Shown here: positions 49,624-57,711 of the stretch, in pieces
Layout: every line of letters starts with the position of its first letter
How positions within the stretch are numbered: the stretch's first letter is position 1
Assembly: GCA_050185825.1 (NCBI GenBank)
Contig: JBFWZA010000024.1
Coordinates: forward strand, 7,570 to 71,569
Direction: 5' to 3'
Length of the DNA stretch: 64,000 bases
Origin: SZUA-309 sp050185825
Lineage (GTDB): Bacteria; Pseudomonadota; Gammaproteobacteria; Pseudomonadales; Azotimanducaceae
Position numbers and translations under genes: made by a program
The notes under the pieces: generated by a model
What the model was told of the DNA's origin: nothing
The model's input: the letters and a program-made list of their open reading frames with translations, nothing else
The model's database searches: none

Positions 49624-52401
49624 CTAAACCAGGGCATCCAGGGAGCGGATCTGCTCCTCCAGCACGGACAGCGCCGCTCTGGCGTCCGCGGCCTTCTGAC
49701 GTTCCTTCTCCACAACCGCCGCCGGTGCCTTGCTGACGAAGCTGCCGTTGGCGAGCTTGCCCTCGATGCGCTTGAGCTCCGCGCTCTGGCGATCGATCTC
49801 CTTACCGAGTCTGGCCCGTTCGGCCGCTACGTCGATGAGCCCTGCCAGCGGCACCATGATCTTGAGCTCGCCCACGAGCGCCAGGGCGTTGGGCGGCGGC
49901 TCCTCGTCGGGCTCGAGCCAGCGGGTGTCCGTGACCTTGGCCAGGCGCTTGAGCAGCGTGCCATTGGCATCGGCGAGCCTACGGTCCTGGTCGGTGCCGT
50001 GCTGGAACAGCACGTCGATCTCCTGACCGGGCTTGATGCCCGCCTCGCCGCGGATGTTGCGCAAACCCACGATCACACCCTTCAGCCACTCCACGGCAGC
50101 ATCGGCGTCCGGGTCCGCGGCGTAATCGGCGCTCTCCGGGAACGGCTGCAGCATGACGGTGGGGCCCTCGTTGCCGAGCAGCGGGGCAACCTCCCGCCAG
50201 ATCGCCTCGGTGATGAAGGGCATGATCGGGTGTGCGGCGCGCAGCACGCATTCCAGCGTCGTCAGCAGCGTCAGCCGCGTGCCCCGGCGCTCGGCCTCGG
50301 GCAGCGACTCGTCCCAGAGCACCGGCTTGGTGAGCTCCACGTACCAGTCGCAGTACTCGTGCCAGGCGAAATCGTAGACGAGGTTCGCATAGAGATCGAA
50401 CCGGTAGGTTTCGATGGCCCGCTCGGCGTCGACGAGCAGGGACCGGACCCGGGAGACGATCCAGCGGTCGGCGAGGCTCCGGGTGGACTCGCCGCCGAGA
50501 TCCGCATCGGTGCAGTTCATCAGCACGAACCGCGCCGCGTTCCAGAGCTTGTTGCAGAAGTTCCGGTAACCTTCGATGCGCGCGAGATCGAAGCGCACGT
50601 CACGACCCGTGCTCGCGAGCGCGCAGAACGTGAAGCGCAGGGCGTCCGTGCCGTATGACGGAATGCCTTCCGGAAAGTCCCGCCGCGTCTGCTTCTCGAT
50701 CCTGGGCGCCATCTGCGGCTGGGTGAGGTTCGACGTGCGCTTGGCGAGCAGATCCTCGAGCGAGATGCCGTCGATGAGATCGAGCGGATCCAGGCCGTTA
50801 CCCTTGGTCTTGGACATCTTCCGGCCTTCCGCGTCCCGCACCAGGCCGTGGATGTAGACATCGCGGAAAGGGATCTCGCCGGTGAACTTCAGGGTCATCA
50901 TGATCATCCGGGCAACCCAGAAGAAGATGATGTCGTGGCCCGTCACCAGCACGCTGGTGGGGTGGAAGCGGCTGAGATCCTCGGTCTGCTCCGGCCAGCC
51001 GAGCGTGCCGAACGTCCAGAGCGCGGAGGAGAACCAGGTTTCCAGCACGTCGGGATCGCGGCTGAGACGCGTGCCGGCACCGAGGCCGTGCTTTTCCCGG
51101 ACCTCGGTCTCGTCCCTGCCCACGTACACGGTGCCTCCGTCGTCGTACCAGGCGGGGATGCGGTGCCCCCACCACTGCTGCCGGGAGATGCACCAGTCCT
51201 GGATGTTGCGCATCCACGCGAAGTAGACGTTCTCGTACTGCTTCGGCACGAAGCGGATCTCGCCCTTCTCCACCGCCTCGATGGCGGGCTCGGCCAGCGG
51301 CTGGATCCTCACGAACCACTGATCCGTGAGCAGCGGCTCGATGACCGCACCGGAGCGGTCGCCCCTCGGTACGGTGAGCCGGTGCGGCTCCACCTGCTCG
51401 AGCAACCCGAGGGCGTCGAGGTCCGCCACCACCCGCTTGCGGGCGTCGAAGCGGTCCAGGCCGCGGTAGGCCACCGGCACCGCGTCGTTGAGCGTCGCAT
51501 CCGGATTGAGGACGTTGATCACCTCGAGCCCATGGCGCTCACCCATGGCGCTGTCGTTGAAATCGTGGGCCGGCGTGATCTTCACGCAGCCGGTGCCGAA
51601 CTCCCGGTCGACGTAGTCGTCGGCGATGATGGGAATCTCCCGGTCCACCAGCGGCAGGCGGACGTGCCCCCCCACCAGGCTGTGGTAGCGGTCGTCTTCC
51701 GGATGCACGGCCACGGCCGTGTCGCCGAGCATGGTTTCGGGGCGCGTGGTGGCAACCACCAGATAGTCGCGGCCGTCCGCCGTCCTGAGATCGCCGGCGA
51801 GCGGGTAGCGGAAGTGCCAGAGGCTGCCGTCCTCCTCCTCGCTCTCCACCTCCAGATCCGAGATGGCGGTTCTGAGCTCCGGGTCCCAGTTCACCAGCCG
51901 TTTGCCCCGGTAGATCAGACCCTCCTCGAAGAGCCTGACGAAAACCTCCAGCACGGCTCGGGAAAATCCCTCGTCCAGCGTGAAGCGATCACGCGACCAG
52001 TCCAGCGACGAGCCCATCCGACGCAGCTGCTCCGAGATGTTGCCACCGGAGGTTTCCTTCCACTCCCAGACCTTTTCCACGAAGGCGTCGCGGCCGATCT
52101 CGTGGCGACTGACACCCCCGGCGGCGAGCTGCCGCTCCACGAGCATCTGCGTGGAGATGCCAGCGTGATCGGTACCCATCTGCCAGAGCGTGCGGTCGCC
52201 CTTCATGCGGTGATAACGGATGAGCGCGTCCATCAGCGTGTGCTGGAAGGCGTGCCCCATGTGCAGGCTGCCCGTGACGTTGGGCGGGGGAATGACGATG
52301 CAGTAGCCGGGTCCGTTGCCGCGCGGCTCGAAATAGCCGGCCTGCTCCCACTCGGCGTAGAGGGACTGCTCGATATCGTGCGGGTCGAAACTGCTCTGCA
52401 T
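49624..52401 (-). CDS. valS: Valyl-tRNA synthetase
   Basis: Class I aminoacyl-tRNA synthetase of 925 residues. The HIGH-type motif is NVTGSLHMGHAF (residue 41 region), the KMSKS-type motif GRKMSKTKGNGLDP, and the editing domain (CP1) lies in between with TTRPETMLGDTAVAVHPEDD. The C-terminal 70 residues form the valS coiled-coil arm (ERARLGKEIDRQSAELKRIEGKL). It is the last gene of pepA-holC-(unknown)-valS, as in Pseudomonas. Confidence 0.97.
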   Translation of the reverse strand: MQSSFDPHDIEQSLYAEWEQAGYFEPRGNGPGYCIVIPPPNVTGSLHMGHAFQHTLMDALIRYHRMKGDRTLWQMGTDHAGISTQMLVERQLAAGGVSRHEIGRDAFVEKVWEWKETSGGNISEQLRRMGSSLDWSRDRFTLDEGFSRAVLEVFVRLFEEGLIYRGKRLVNWDPELRTAISDLEVESEEEDGSLWHFRYPLAGDLRTADGRDYLVVATTRPETMLGDTAVAVHPEDDRYHSLVGGHVRLPLVDREIPIIADDYVDREFGTGCVKITPAHDFNDSAMGERHGLEVINVLNPDATLNDAVPVAYRGLDRFDARKRVVADLDALGLLEQVEPHRLTVPRGDRSGAVIEPLLTDQWFVRIQPLAEPAIEAVEKGEIRFVPKQYENVYFAWMRNIQDWCISRQQWWGHRIPAWYDDGGTVYVGRDETEVREKHGLGAGTRLSRDPDVLETWFSSALWTFGTLGWPEQTEDLSRFHPTSVLVTGHDIIFFWVARMIMMTLKFTGEIPFRDVYIHGLVRDAEGRKMSKTKGNGLDPLDLIDGISLEDLLAKRTSNLTQPQMAPRIEKQTRRDFPEGIPSYGTDALRFTFCALASTGRDVRFDLARIEGYRNFCNKLWNAARFVLMNCTDADLGGESTRSLADRWIVSRVRSLLVDAERAIETYRFDLYANLVYDFAWHEYCDWYVELTKPVLWDESLPEAERRGTRLTLLTTLECVLRAAHPIMPFITEAIWREVAPLLGNEGPTVMLQPFPESADYAADPDADAAVEWLKGVIVGLRNIRGEAGIKPGQEIDVLFQHGTDQDRRLADANGTLLKRLAKVTDTRWLEPDEEPPPNALALVGELKIMVPLAGLIDVAAERARLGKEIDRQSAELKRIEGKLANGSFVSKAPAAVVEKERQKAADARAALSVLEEQIRSLDALV

Positions 52402-52410
52402 GCGGGTGGT

Positions 52411-52995
52411 CTAGTCGGTGCTGTTGTCGAGCTCGGATCTGCGCCGCTCGATCAGCGCCCGGATCTTCTCGTCGATCACGGACTCGGCCGCGTGCAGCAG
52501 CTCGGCATGGAGCTCGTCGAGTCGTTCACTCACCACGGCCTTCAGCCACTCGGTGAGCGTTTCGTCGATACGGACTCTGAGTGCCTCGTTCAGCTCGTCC
52601 GTGTCCTCGGGTGTCCACCGATTGCGGTGGGCTTCGATGGCGCCGCGGGCCTCGGTGAGGATGTCGGACGCGGACGTTTTCCAGCGGTCGCCGAGCAGCG
52701 CGTTGAAGACGTCTTCCCGCAGGTAGCGGCTCCGCTTGCCGCCGCCGCCGCCAAGCACCGGCGTGGCGGACAGCAGGTCGGAGGATTCGCGTATCTCCCA
52801 GGCTCCTCCCACCATGTCGTCGAGGAGCGGCACGCCGGTATCGGCAGATTCGGAATCCCGATTGCCGCCAGTGGCATCGGCCTGTCCTTCGCGGAGAGCC
52901 TCCTCGTCCAGGAGCTCGCGGATGGACTCGAGATCGCCCAGCAGCTCGTCGGAGCCGCCGTCCGGGTTTCTGGTTGGTTTCTGTGGGTTGCTCAT
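52411..52995 (-). CDS. Conserved protein of unknown function between holC and valS
   Basis: A soluble, acidic protein of 194 residues. It starts MSNPQKP (ATG 52995), has an acidic stretch (ELLGDLESIRELLDEEALRE), a Gly-rich turn (TPVLGGGGGKRS), and a C-terminal helical half (NEALRVRIDETLTEWLKAVVSERLDELHAELLHAAE). A gene of this kind sits at the same place in Pseudomonas. It has no known role. The link to chi/psi clamp-loader genes is positional only. An in-frame start at 53058 lies inside holC and is not favoured. Confidence 0.7.
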   Translation of the reverse strand: MSNPQKPTRNPDGGSDELLGDLESIRELLDEEALREGQADATGGNRDSESADTGVPLLDDMVGGAWEIRESSDLLSATPVLGGGGGKRSRYLREDVFNALLGDRWKTSASDILTEARGAIEAHRNRWTPEDTDELNEALRVRIDETLTEWLKAVVSERLDELHAELLHAAESVIDEKIRALIERRRSELDNSTD

Positions 52996-53030
52996 GTCTG
53001 TATCCGTGTCACCTGCGGGCAGCCGACCGC

Positions 53031-53495
53031 TCAGGAAGCCTGTATTTCCGTTTCCCACTCGTCCAGCTTGTGATCGTACAGGGGGTAACCCCGATGGCGG
53101 TAGAAACGGTAGCGCTCCCGCCCCGCATCCAGCTGGTCCTGGACCACCACCTCCACCACCCGGTGGAAACGGTTGAAGAAGTGCGGCACCTCGCTGGTCA
53201 GGTTGAAGAGCACGCCGTCGAAAGCGGGGGGCTCCTGCCAGGTGATCAGCACCGGCGCGCTGCCTGCGGACGGGTCGCCGGCCACGGCGTGCGGAACGAA
53301 GCGCCGGTCCGGGTAGTGCCAGAGCAGCTCGTCCACCTCCCGGGCGGTCTGCTCATCGGCGGTGTGCAGAATCACCGGCTGGCTGCCATCCGTCGTCTTC
53401 CCGCCCGCCAGCGCCTGGGCGGCCAGGCGGCAGGCGAAACGGTGCTGAGCGCCCAGGTTCACGTCCTGCAGGATGTAGAAGTCGATGCGCGTCAC
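53031..53495 (-). CDS. holC: DNA polymerase III chi subunit
   Basis: Chi subunit of 154 residues that links the clamp loader to single-stranded DNA-binding protein through psi. It has the family start IDFYILQDVNLGAQHRFACRLA, then VDELLWHYPDRRFVPH and the C-terminal RYRFYRHRGYPLYDHKLDEWE. It lies five bases after pepA. A psi-like gene, holD, is at 30590-31282 in the same window, so both members of the chi-psi pair are encoded here. Confidence 0.93.
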   Translation of the reverse strand: MTRIDFYILQDVNLGAQHRFACRLAAQALAGGKTTDGSQPVILHTADEQTAREVDELLWHYPDRRFVPHAVAGDPSAGSAPVLITWQEPPAFDGVLFNLTSEVPHFFNRFHRVVEVVVQDQLDAGRERYRFYRHRGYPLYDHKLDEWETEIQAS

Positions 53496-53500
53496 GCCGC

Positions 53501-54961
53501 CTAACCCGCCTGGTTGATGAGGTAGCGGAACAGCAGGTTGACCGGCCGGCCGGTGGCCCCGTTCTGAGGGCCGCGGGGAAAGGCGGTGCCGGCGATGTCC
53601 AGGTGTGCCCAGGACAGACCTTCGACGAAGCGCGACAGGAAACAGGCCGCAAGCACGGATCCGGCACCGCCGGCGCCGATGTTGGCGACGTCTGCGAACT
53701 GACTCTTCAGCGCCGCCTGATACTCATCCCACAGCGGCATCCGCCAGCCGCGGTCGCCGCTGTACTCGCCGGCGTCGAGCAGCGCCTGGGCGAGATCGTC
53801 GTCGTTCGCATAGACGGCGCTGGCGTGAGCACCCAGGGCGACGATGGCCGCTCCGGTGAGCGTTGCCACGTCGATCACCGTTCGCGGCTTGTAGCGCGCG
53901 GCGTAGGTCAGCGCGTCGCAGAGCACCAGCCGGCCCTCCGCATCCGTGTTCAGGATCTCCACCGTCTTGCCCGACGAGGTCTTGACGATGTCGCCCGGTC
54001 GCGTGGCACACCCGCTCGGCATGTTCTCGGCAGCGGCGACGATGGTGATCAGGTCGATGGGCAGCCGGGCTTCGACGGCCGCCTTCGTCGCGCCCATCAC
54101 CGTGGCGGCGCCGCACATGTCCCACTTCATCTCGTGCATGTTGGCGGCCGGCTTGATACTGATGCCGCCGGTATCGAAGGTGATGCCCTTGCCGACCAGC
54201 ACGATGGGCGCCTCGCCGGCGCGCCGCGTTCCCCGGTAGCGGATGATGATCATCTTGCCGGGCGTGTCGCTGCCGCGGCTGACGGCGAGAAACGCGCCCA
54301 TGCCGAGCTCCTCCATCTTCTTTTCATCGAGCACGCTCACCGTCACGTTCGGCGCCCGGCCGAGCTTGCGTGCTTCCCGGAGAAGGTAGGTGGGATTGCA
54401 GACGTTGGGCGGCTGGTTGCCGAGGTCGCGTGCCCAGTCGAGCCCCGCCTTCGCCGCCTGCCCGTGGCGGACGGCGCGAGCCACCGCGCTTCTGGTGCGG
54501 CTGTCCGCGTGCAGGGCGATGCTCTTCAGCGACTGGGGTTTGACGTCGGCCGTCCGGTAGGCGTCGAAGCTGTACAGAGTGTCGTTCAGTGCGCCGAGTC
54601 CGCGGCTGGCCTTCCAGTAGGTGTCCTGATCCTTCACCTTTGCCGACGCCAGCGTCCAGACCGCGGTCTTCACCTTGGCCGTCTTCAGTGCGCTGGCGGC
54701 CGCCCGGATCGACTTGTCGTAGTCGGCGGTGCTCGCCGTATCCTTCAGACCGCCAACCACCAAGAGCTTCCTGATCGGACCGGATGCGCCGACGTTGACC
54801 AGCAGTGTCTGTCCGGCCTTGTCCTCGAAATCCGCAGCCGCCGTGTTGAAGGCCGACTGCGCGTCGAGCTCGCCCGCCATCCGTTCGCACACACCCAGCG
54901 CGGCGACGACACAATCGGTCTTCAGGTCGGCCAGGGTGCTGGTGGTGGTCGAATACTTCAT
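53501..54961 (-). CDS. pepA: Cytosol aminopeptidase (leucyl aminopeptidase)
   Basis: M17 metalloaminopeptidase of 486 residues. The C-terminal catalytic domain carries the binuclear metal site: VGKGITFDTGGISIKP (Lys, Asp), NMHEMKWDMCGA, and the signature NTDAEGRLVL near residue 345. In E. coli the same protein also acts as XerA, binding DNA in plasmid resolution. A promoter-like sequence lies at 55004-55032 ahead of it. It heads the pepA-holC-valS block and is divergent from lptF, a conserved arrangement. Confidence 0.95.
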   Translation of the reverse strand: MKYSTTTSTLADLKTDCVVAALGVCERMAGELDAQSAFNTAAADFEDKAGQTLLVNVGASGPIRKLLVVGGLKDTASTADYDKSIRAAASALKTAKVKTAVWTLASAKVKDQDTYWKASRGLGALNDTLYSFDAYRTADVKPQSLKSIALHADSRTRSAVARAVRHGQAAKAGLDWARDLGNQPPNVCNPTYLLREARKLGRAPNVTVSVLDEKKMEELGMGAFLAVSRGSDTPGKMIIIRYRGTRRAGEAPIVLVGKGITFDTGGISIKPAANMHEMKWDMCGAATVMGATKAAVEARLPIDLITIVAAAENMPSGCATRPGDIVKTSSGKTVEILNTDAEGRLVLCDALTYAARYKPRTVIDVATLTGAAIVALGAHASAVYANDDDLAQALLDAGEYSGDRGWRMPLWDEYQAALKSQFADVANIGAGGAGSVLAACFLSRFVEGLSWAHLDIAGTAFPRGPQNGATGRPVNLLFRYLINQAG

Positions 54962-55003
54962 AATCGCGCCTTATCTGGCCTCGAGAGTTTCACTTGGCGC
55001 GCA

Positions 55004-55032
55004 ATTCTAGGCGAAAAGCACCGCCCCGTCAG
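55004..55032 (-). promoter_or_regulatory. Sigma-70 type promoter for pepA
   Basis: On the minus strand CTGACG (55032-55027), 17-bp spacer, TAGAAT (55009-55004). The leader to pepA ATG 54961 is about 35 nt. No equally good promoter for lptF was seen in this 121-bp gap. Confidence 0.45.
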
Positions 55033-55082
55033 GCAGGCGCCGGTCGCCTCCAGCCGCTCGCGGGAACGGTCGCAGGTGGTCG

Positions 55083-56153
55083 ATGGCCGTAGCCGCACGC
55101 TACATCAACCGCGAGCTCCTGCTGGTGCTCGTCGCGCTCACGGCGGTGCTGCTTGCGGTCACCGTGGGCGGCCGTTTCATCAGCTATCTGCAGGAGGCAG
55201 CGCTCGGCAAGTACGCGGCACAGAGCATCGTCCACATCCTGGGTTTCCGCATGCCCGGATTTCTGCAGCTGCTGCTGCCGTTCGCCTGGTTTCTCGCGGT
55301 GCTGCTGACGCTGGGCCGTCTGCACGCGGAGCAGGAGTTCGAGGTGCTTCGCGGCGGCGGCGTCGGGCCGGCGCGCCTGCTGCTCTGGCTCGCACCTCCG
55401 GCGCTGGTGGTGGCGGCGGTGGTCGGCTATCTCAGCCTGCTCCTGGCACCGGACAGCGACCGGCGGCTCACGGAGTACCTGAGGGAGCAGCAGGACAACG
55501 CCGAGTTCAAAGTCATGACGCCGGGTGTGTTCCACACCTACTATCGGGGGCAGCGCACCACCTATGCGGACTCCGTGGATGACGAGGCCGAGGTGCTCCT
55601 CGACGTGTTCATGGCGGAGCTGGCACCCGACTCGAAGCCGGTGACCATCAGGGCGCAGACCGGCGGCCAGCAGATCGATCCGCTGACCGGGGAGCGTTAT
55701 CTGGTGCTGATCAACGGCACCCGCTACGTGGGTGAGCCCGGTCGTTCCGACTACCACCAGATTGCCTTCGGCCGGCTGACACAGCGTCTCGAGGAGGGTC
55801 GTCGCGGCAAGGAGGTGGGCATCGAGGCGCAGCCGACCGCGGAGCTGCTCGCGCGGTCCGATCCCGAAGCGCAGGCGGAGCTGCATTTCCGGCTGGGATT
55901 GCCGCTGGTGGTGCTCATCGGTGGCCTGGGCGGGCTGGGGATCGCCCGGACCAAGCCCCGGCAGGGTCGATTTGCCCGGGTGCTGCCCGGCCTCGGTCTG
56001 TTCGTGGGCTACTACGCCGCCCTGGTGTTCGGCCGCGATGCGATCGCCGACGGCGTGGTACCGGTCGCGGTGGGCATGTGGCCCGTGCACGTCGTCTTCC
56101 TGGTCGCCGGCGTGCTGCTGCTGCGCCGCTCGGTGCTGCCGGCGAAGGTGTAG
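55083..56153 (+). CDS. lptF: LPS export ABC transporter permease LptF
   Basis: Permease of the LptB2FGC complex that extracts LPS from the inner membrane. 356 residues: three N-terminal membrane helices (RYINRELLLVLVALTAVLL; FRMPGFLQLLLPFAWFLAVLLTL), a periplasmic beta-jellyroll (about 125-270), and three C-terminal helices. The conserved coupling-helix region LHAEQEFEVLRGGGVGP that contacts LptB is present. lptG follows after 35 bp. Confidence 0.93.
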   Translation: MAVAARYINRELLLVLVALTAVLLAVTVGGRFISYLQEAALGKYAAQSIVHILGFRMPGFLQLLLPFAWFLAVLLTLGRLHAEQEFEVLRGGGVGPARLLLWLAPPALVVAAVVGYLSLLLAPDSDRRLTEYLREQQDNAEFKVMTPGVFHTYYRGQRTTYADSVDDEAEVLLDVFMAELAPDSKPVTIRAQTGGQQIDPLTGERYLVLINGTRYVGEPGRSDYHQIAFGRLTQRLEEGRRGKEVGIEAQPTAELLARSDPEAQAELHFRLGLPLVVLIGGLGGLGIARTKPRQGRFARVLPGLGLFVGYYAALVFGRDAIADGVVPVAVGMWPVHVVFLVAGVLLLRRSVLPAKV

Positions 56154-56188
56154 TGTGCGGATTCCGAGTTAACCGGACGGGGCAGCGG

Positions 56189-57271
56189 ATGCGCTTCACG
56201 CGGATGGACTGGTACGTGGGGAAGGCCGTGCTGCTGGCCATCTTCGTGGTGCTGCTGGCCTTTGTCGGGCTCATGACCCTGTTTGCCGTGCTCGAGGAGC
56301 TGCGCGAGGAAGACTCGAGCTACGTGGTCGGGGAGATGCTCGTCTACGTGGCGCTCACCACCCCCAGGCGCCTCTACGAGGTCCTGCCCTACGTGGTGTT
56401 TCTCGGGTCGCTGATCGGTCTCGGCAGCCTGGCGTCCCGGTCCGAGATCGTCGTCTTCCGATCTGCCGGCGTGTCGCCCGGGCGGATCTATTTCGGCGTC
56501 GCCTGGCCGGCGGCCGTCGTGTTCCTCACCGGGCTGCTGGTCGGGGAATGGGTGGCCCCGGCGGGTGAGGAACAGGCAGAGACGTTCAAAACCCAGGCCA
56601 TGAGCGAGCGGGCGGTGTCGCATGCTCTGCGTGGCTACTGGTATCGGGAAGGCGGGATGATGATGCGGGTCGCCACCCTCGGCGATCAGGGCGAGCTGCG
56701 GGACGTGCTGCAGTTCTGGTACACGCCGGACCGCCGTCTCGAACGCACCGTTGCCGCAGCCCGGGCAGAGTACGTGGCGTCGGAGACCGATCCCCACTGG
56801 CTGCTCCACGACGTCCGCGAGACAGTGCTCACGGATGCGCGGGTGGAGACGCGGCTCGCCGACGTGCAGCGCTGGAACGGCCGTGTGGATCCCCGGCTGC
56901 TGACGTTGCGGGTGCTCATGGAGCCGCGGCGCCTGTCACTCATCGATCTCGACCATCAGATCGACTATATGGATCGGGAACGACTGTCCGCGGACGTCTA
57001 CCGGCTCGCCTTCTGGAGCAAGATCTTCCAGCCGCTCTCCGTGCTCGGTCTCGCCCTGCTGGCACTCGGCTTCATTCTCGGGCCGCTGCGGGAGGTGGGC
57101 ATGGGGGTTCGGCTTTCCGTCGGGGTGTTCGCCGGTCTCGGTTTCAAATACCTGCAGGACCTGTTCGCCCCCATGAGTATGGTCTACGACCTGCCAGCGG
57201 CGGTGGCCGTGCTGCTGCCCATCCTCGCCTGCTGGGGGCTGGGCGCCTGGGGGCTGGCGCGGGTGCGCTGA
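56189..57271 (+). CDS. lptG: LPS export ABC transporter permease LptG
   Basis: Second LPS permease, 360 residues, same six-helix plus jellyroll layout as LptF. Markers are YEVLPYVVFLGSLIGLGSLASRSEIVVFRSAGVS, where the Glu-containing coupling helix meets LptB, and DRLSADVYRLAFWSKIFQPLSVLGLALLALGF-type C-terminal helices. The frame is open further upstream into lptF; ATG 56189 is chosen because MRFTRMDWYVGKAVL matches the family start. It converges with the RDD gene. Confidence 0.93.
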   Translation: MRFTRMDWYVGKAVLLAIFVVLLAFVGLMTLFAVLEELREEDSSYVVGEMLVYVALTTPRRLYEVLPYVVFLGSLIGLGSLASRSEIVVFRSAGVSPGRIYFGVAWPAAVVFLTGLLVGEWVAPAGEEQAETFKTQAMSERAVSHALRGYWYREGGMMMRVATLGDQGELRDVLQFWYTPDRRLERTVAAARAEYVASETDPHWLLHDVRETVLTDARVETRLADVQRWNGRVDPRLLTLRVLMEPRRLSLIDLDHQIDYMDRERLSADVYRLAFWSKIFQPLSVLGLALLALGFILGPLREVGMGVRLSVGVFAGLGFKYLQDLFAPMSMVYDLPAAVAVLLPILACWGLGAWGLARVR

Positions 57272-57280
57272 GGCAGGCGG

Positions 57281-57703
57281 TTACTTCGCCGGCGTATAAA
57301 GGATACGGGTGTCCGAGGTGCGATCCGGCCAGGCGCGGCGGTCCGGGTCGAGCAGCAGGGCAAGGTAGCCGACGCCCAGCAGTGCCAGCGACGGGATCGC
57401 CGTCAGGTAGCGCAGCAGGCACTGAGTGAACGTGATCCGGTAGCCGTCGGCGGAGACGATGACCAGCCGCCAGGCCAGCATGCCCAGCGTCTGACCGCGG
57501 AAGATCCAGAAGTAGGTGAAGAAAGCGAAGGACTCGACGAGCAGCAGGCCGAGCACGTGACGGCCGGCCACGGCGGTGTTCGTCAGCACCACCATGAGCG
57601 TGATGGTGGTGAGCAGGAGCGCCAGCACCAGCAGGGCGTCGTAGACCATGGCCGCGAGACGGCGGAAGATCCCGGCCGGGACGGCCACCGGTGGGCTGCT
57701 CAC
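57281..57703 (-). CDS. RDD family membrane protein
   Basis: A 140-residue membrane protein with three to four hydrophobic segments. The RDD signature starts at GIFRRLAAMVYDALLVLALL (the Arg and Asp of the name) and ends with GQTLGMLAWRLVIVSADG and LLDPDRRAWPDRTSDT. Proteins of this family are tied to ion exchange or are of unknown function. The frame stays open into the upstream thiolase-like gene; GTG 57703 is the first reasonable start, GTG 57688 another. RDD genes are often near lptFG and pepA in gammaproteobacteria. Confidence 0.8.
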   Translation of the reverse strand: MSSPPVAVPAGIFRRLAAMVYDALLVLALLLTTITLMVVLTNTAVAGRHVLGLLLVESFAFFTYFWIFRGQTLGMLAWRLVIVSADGYRITFTQCLLRYLTAIPSLALLGVGYLALLLDPDRRAWPDRTSDTRILYTPAK

Positions 57704-57711
57704 CGACGTCG

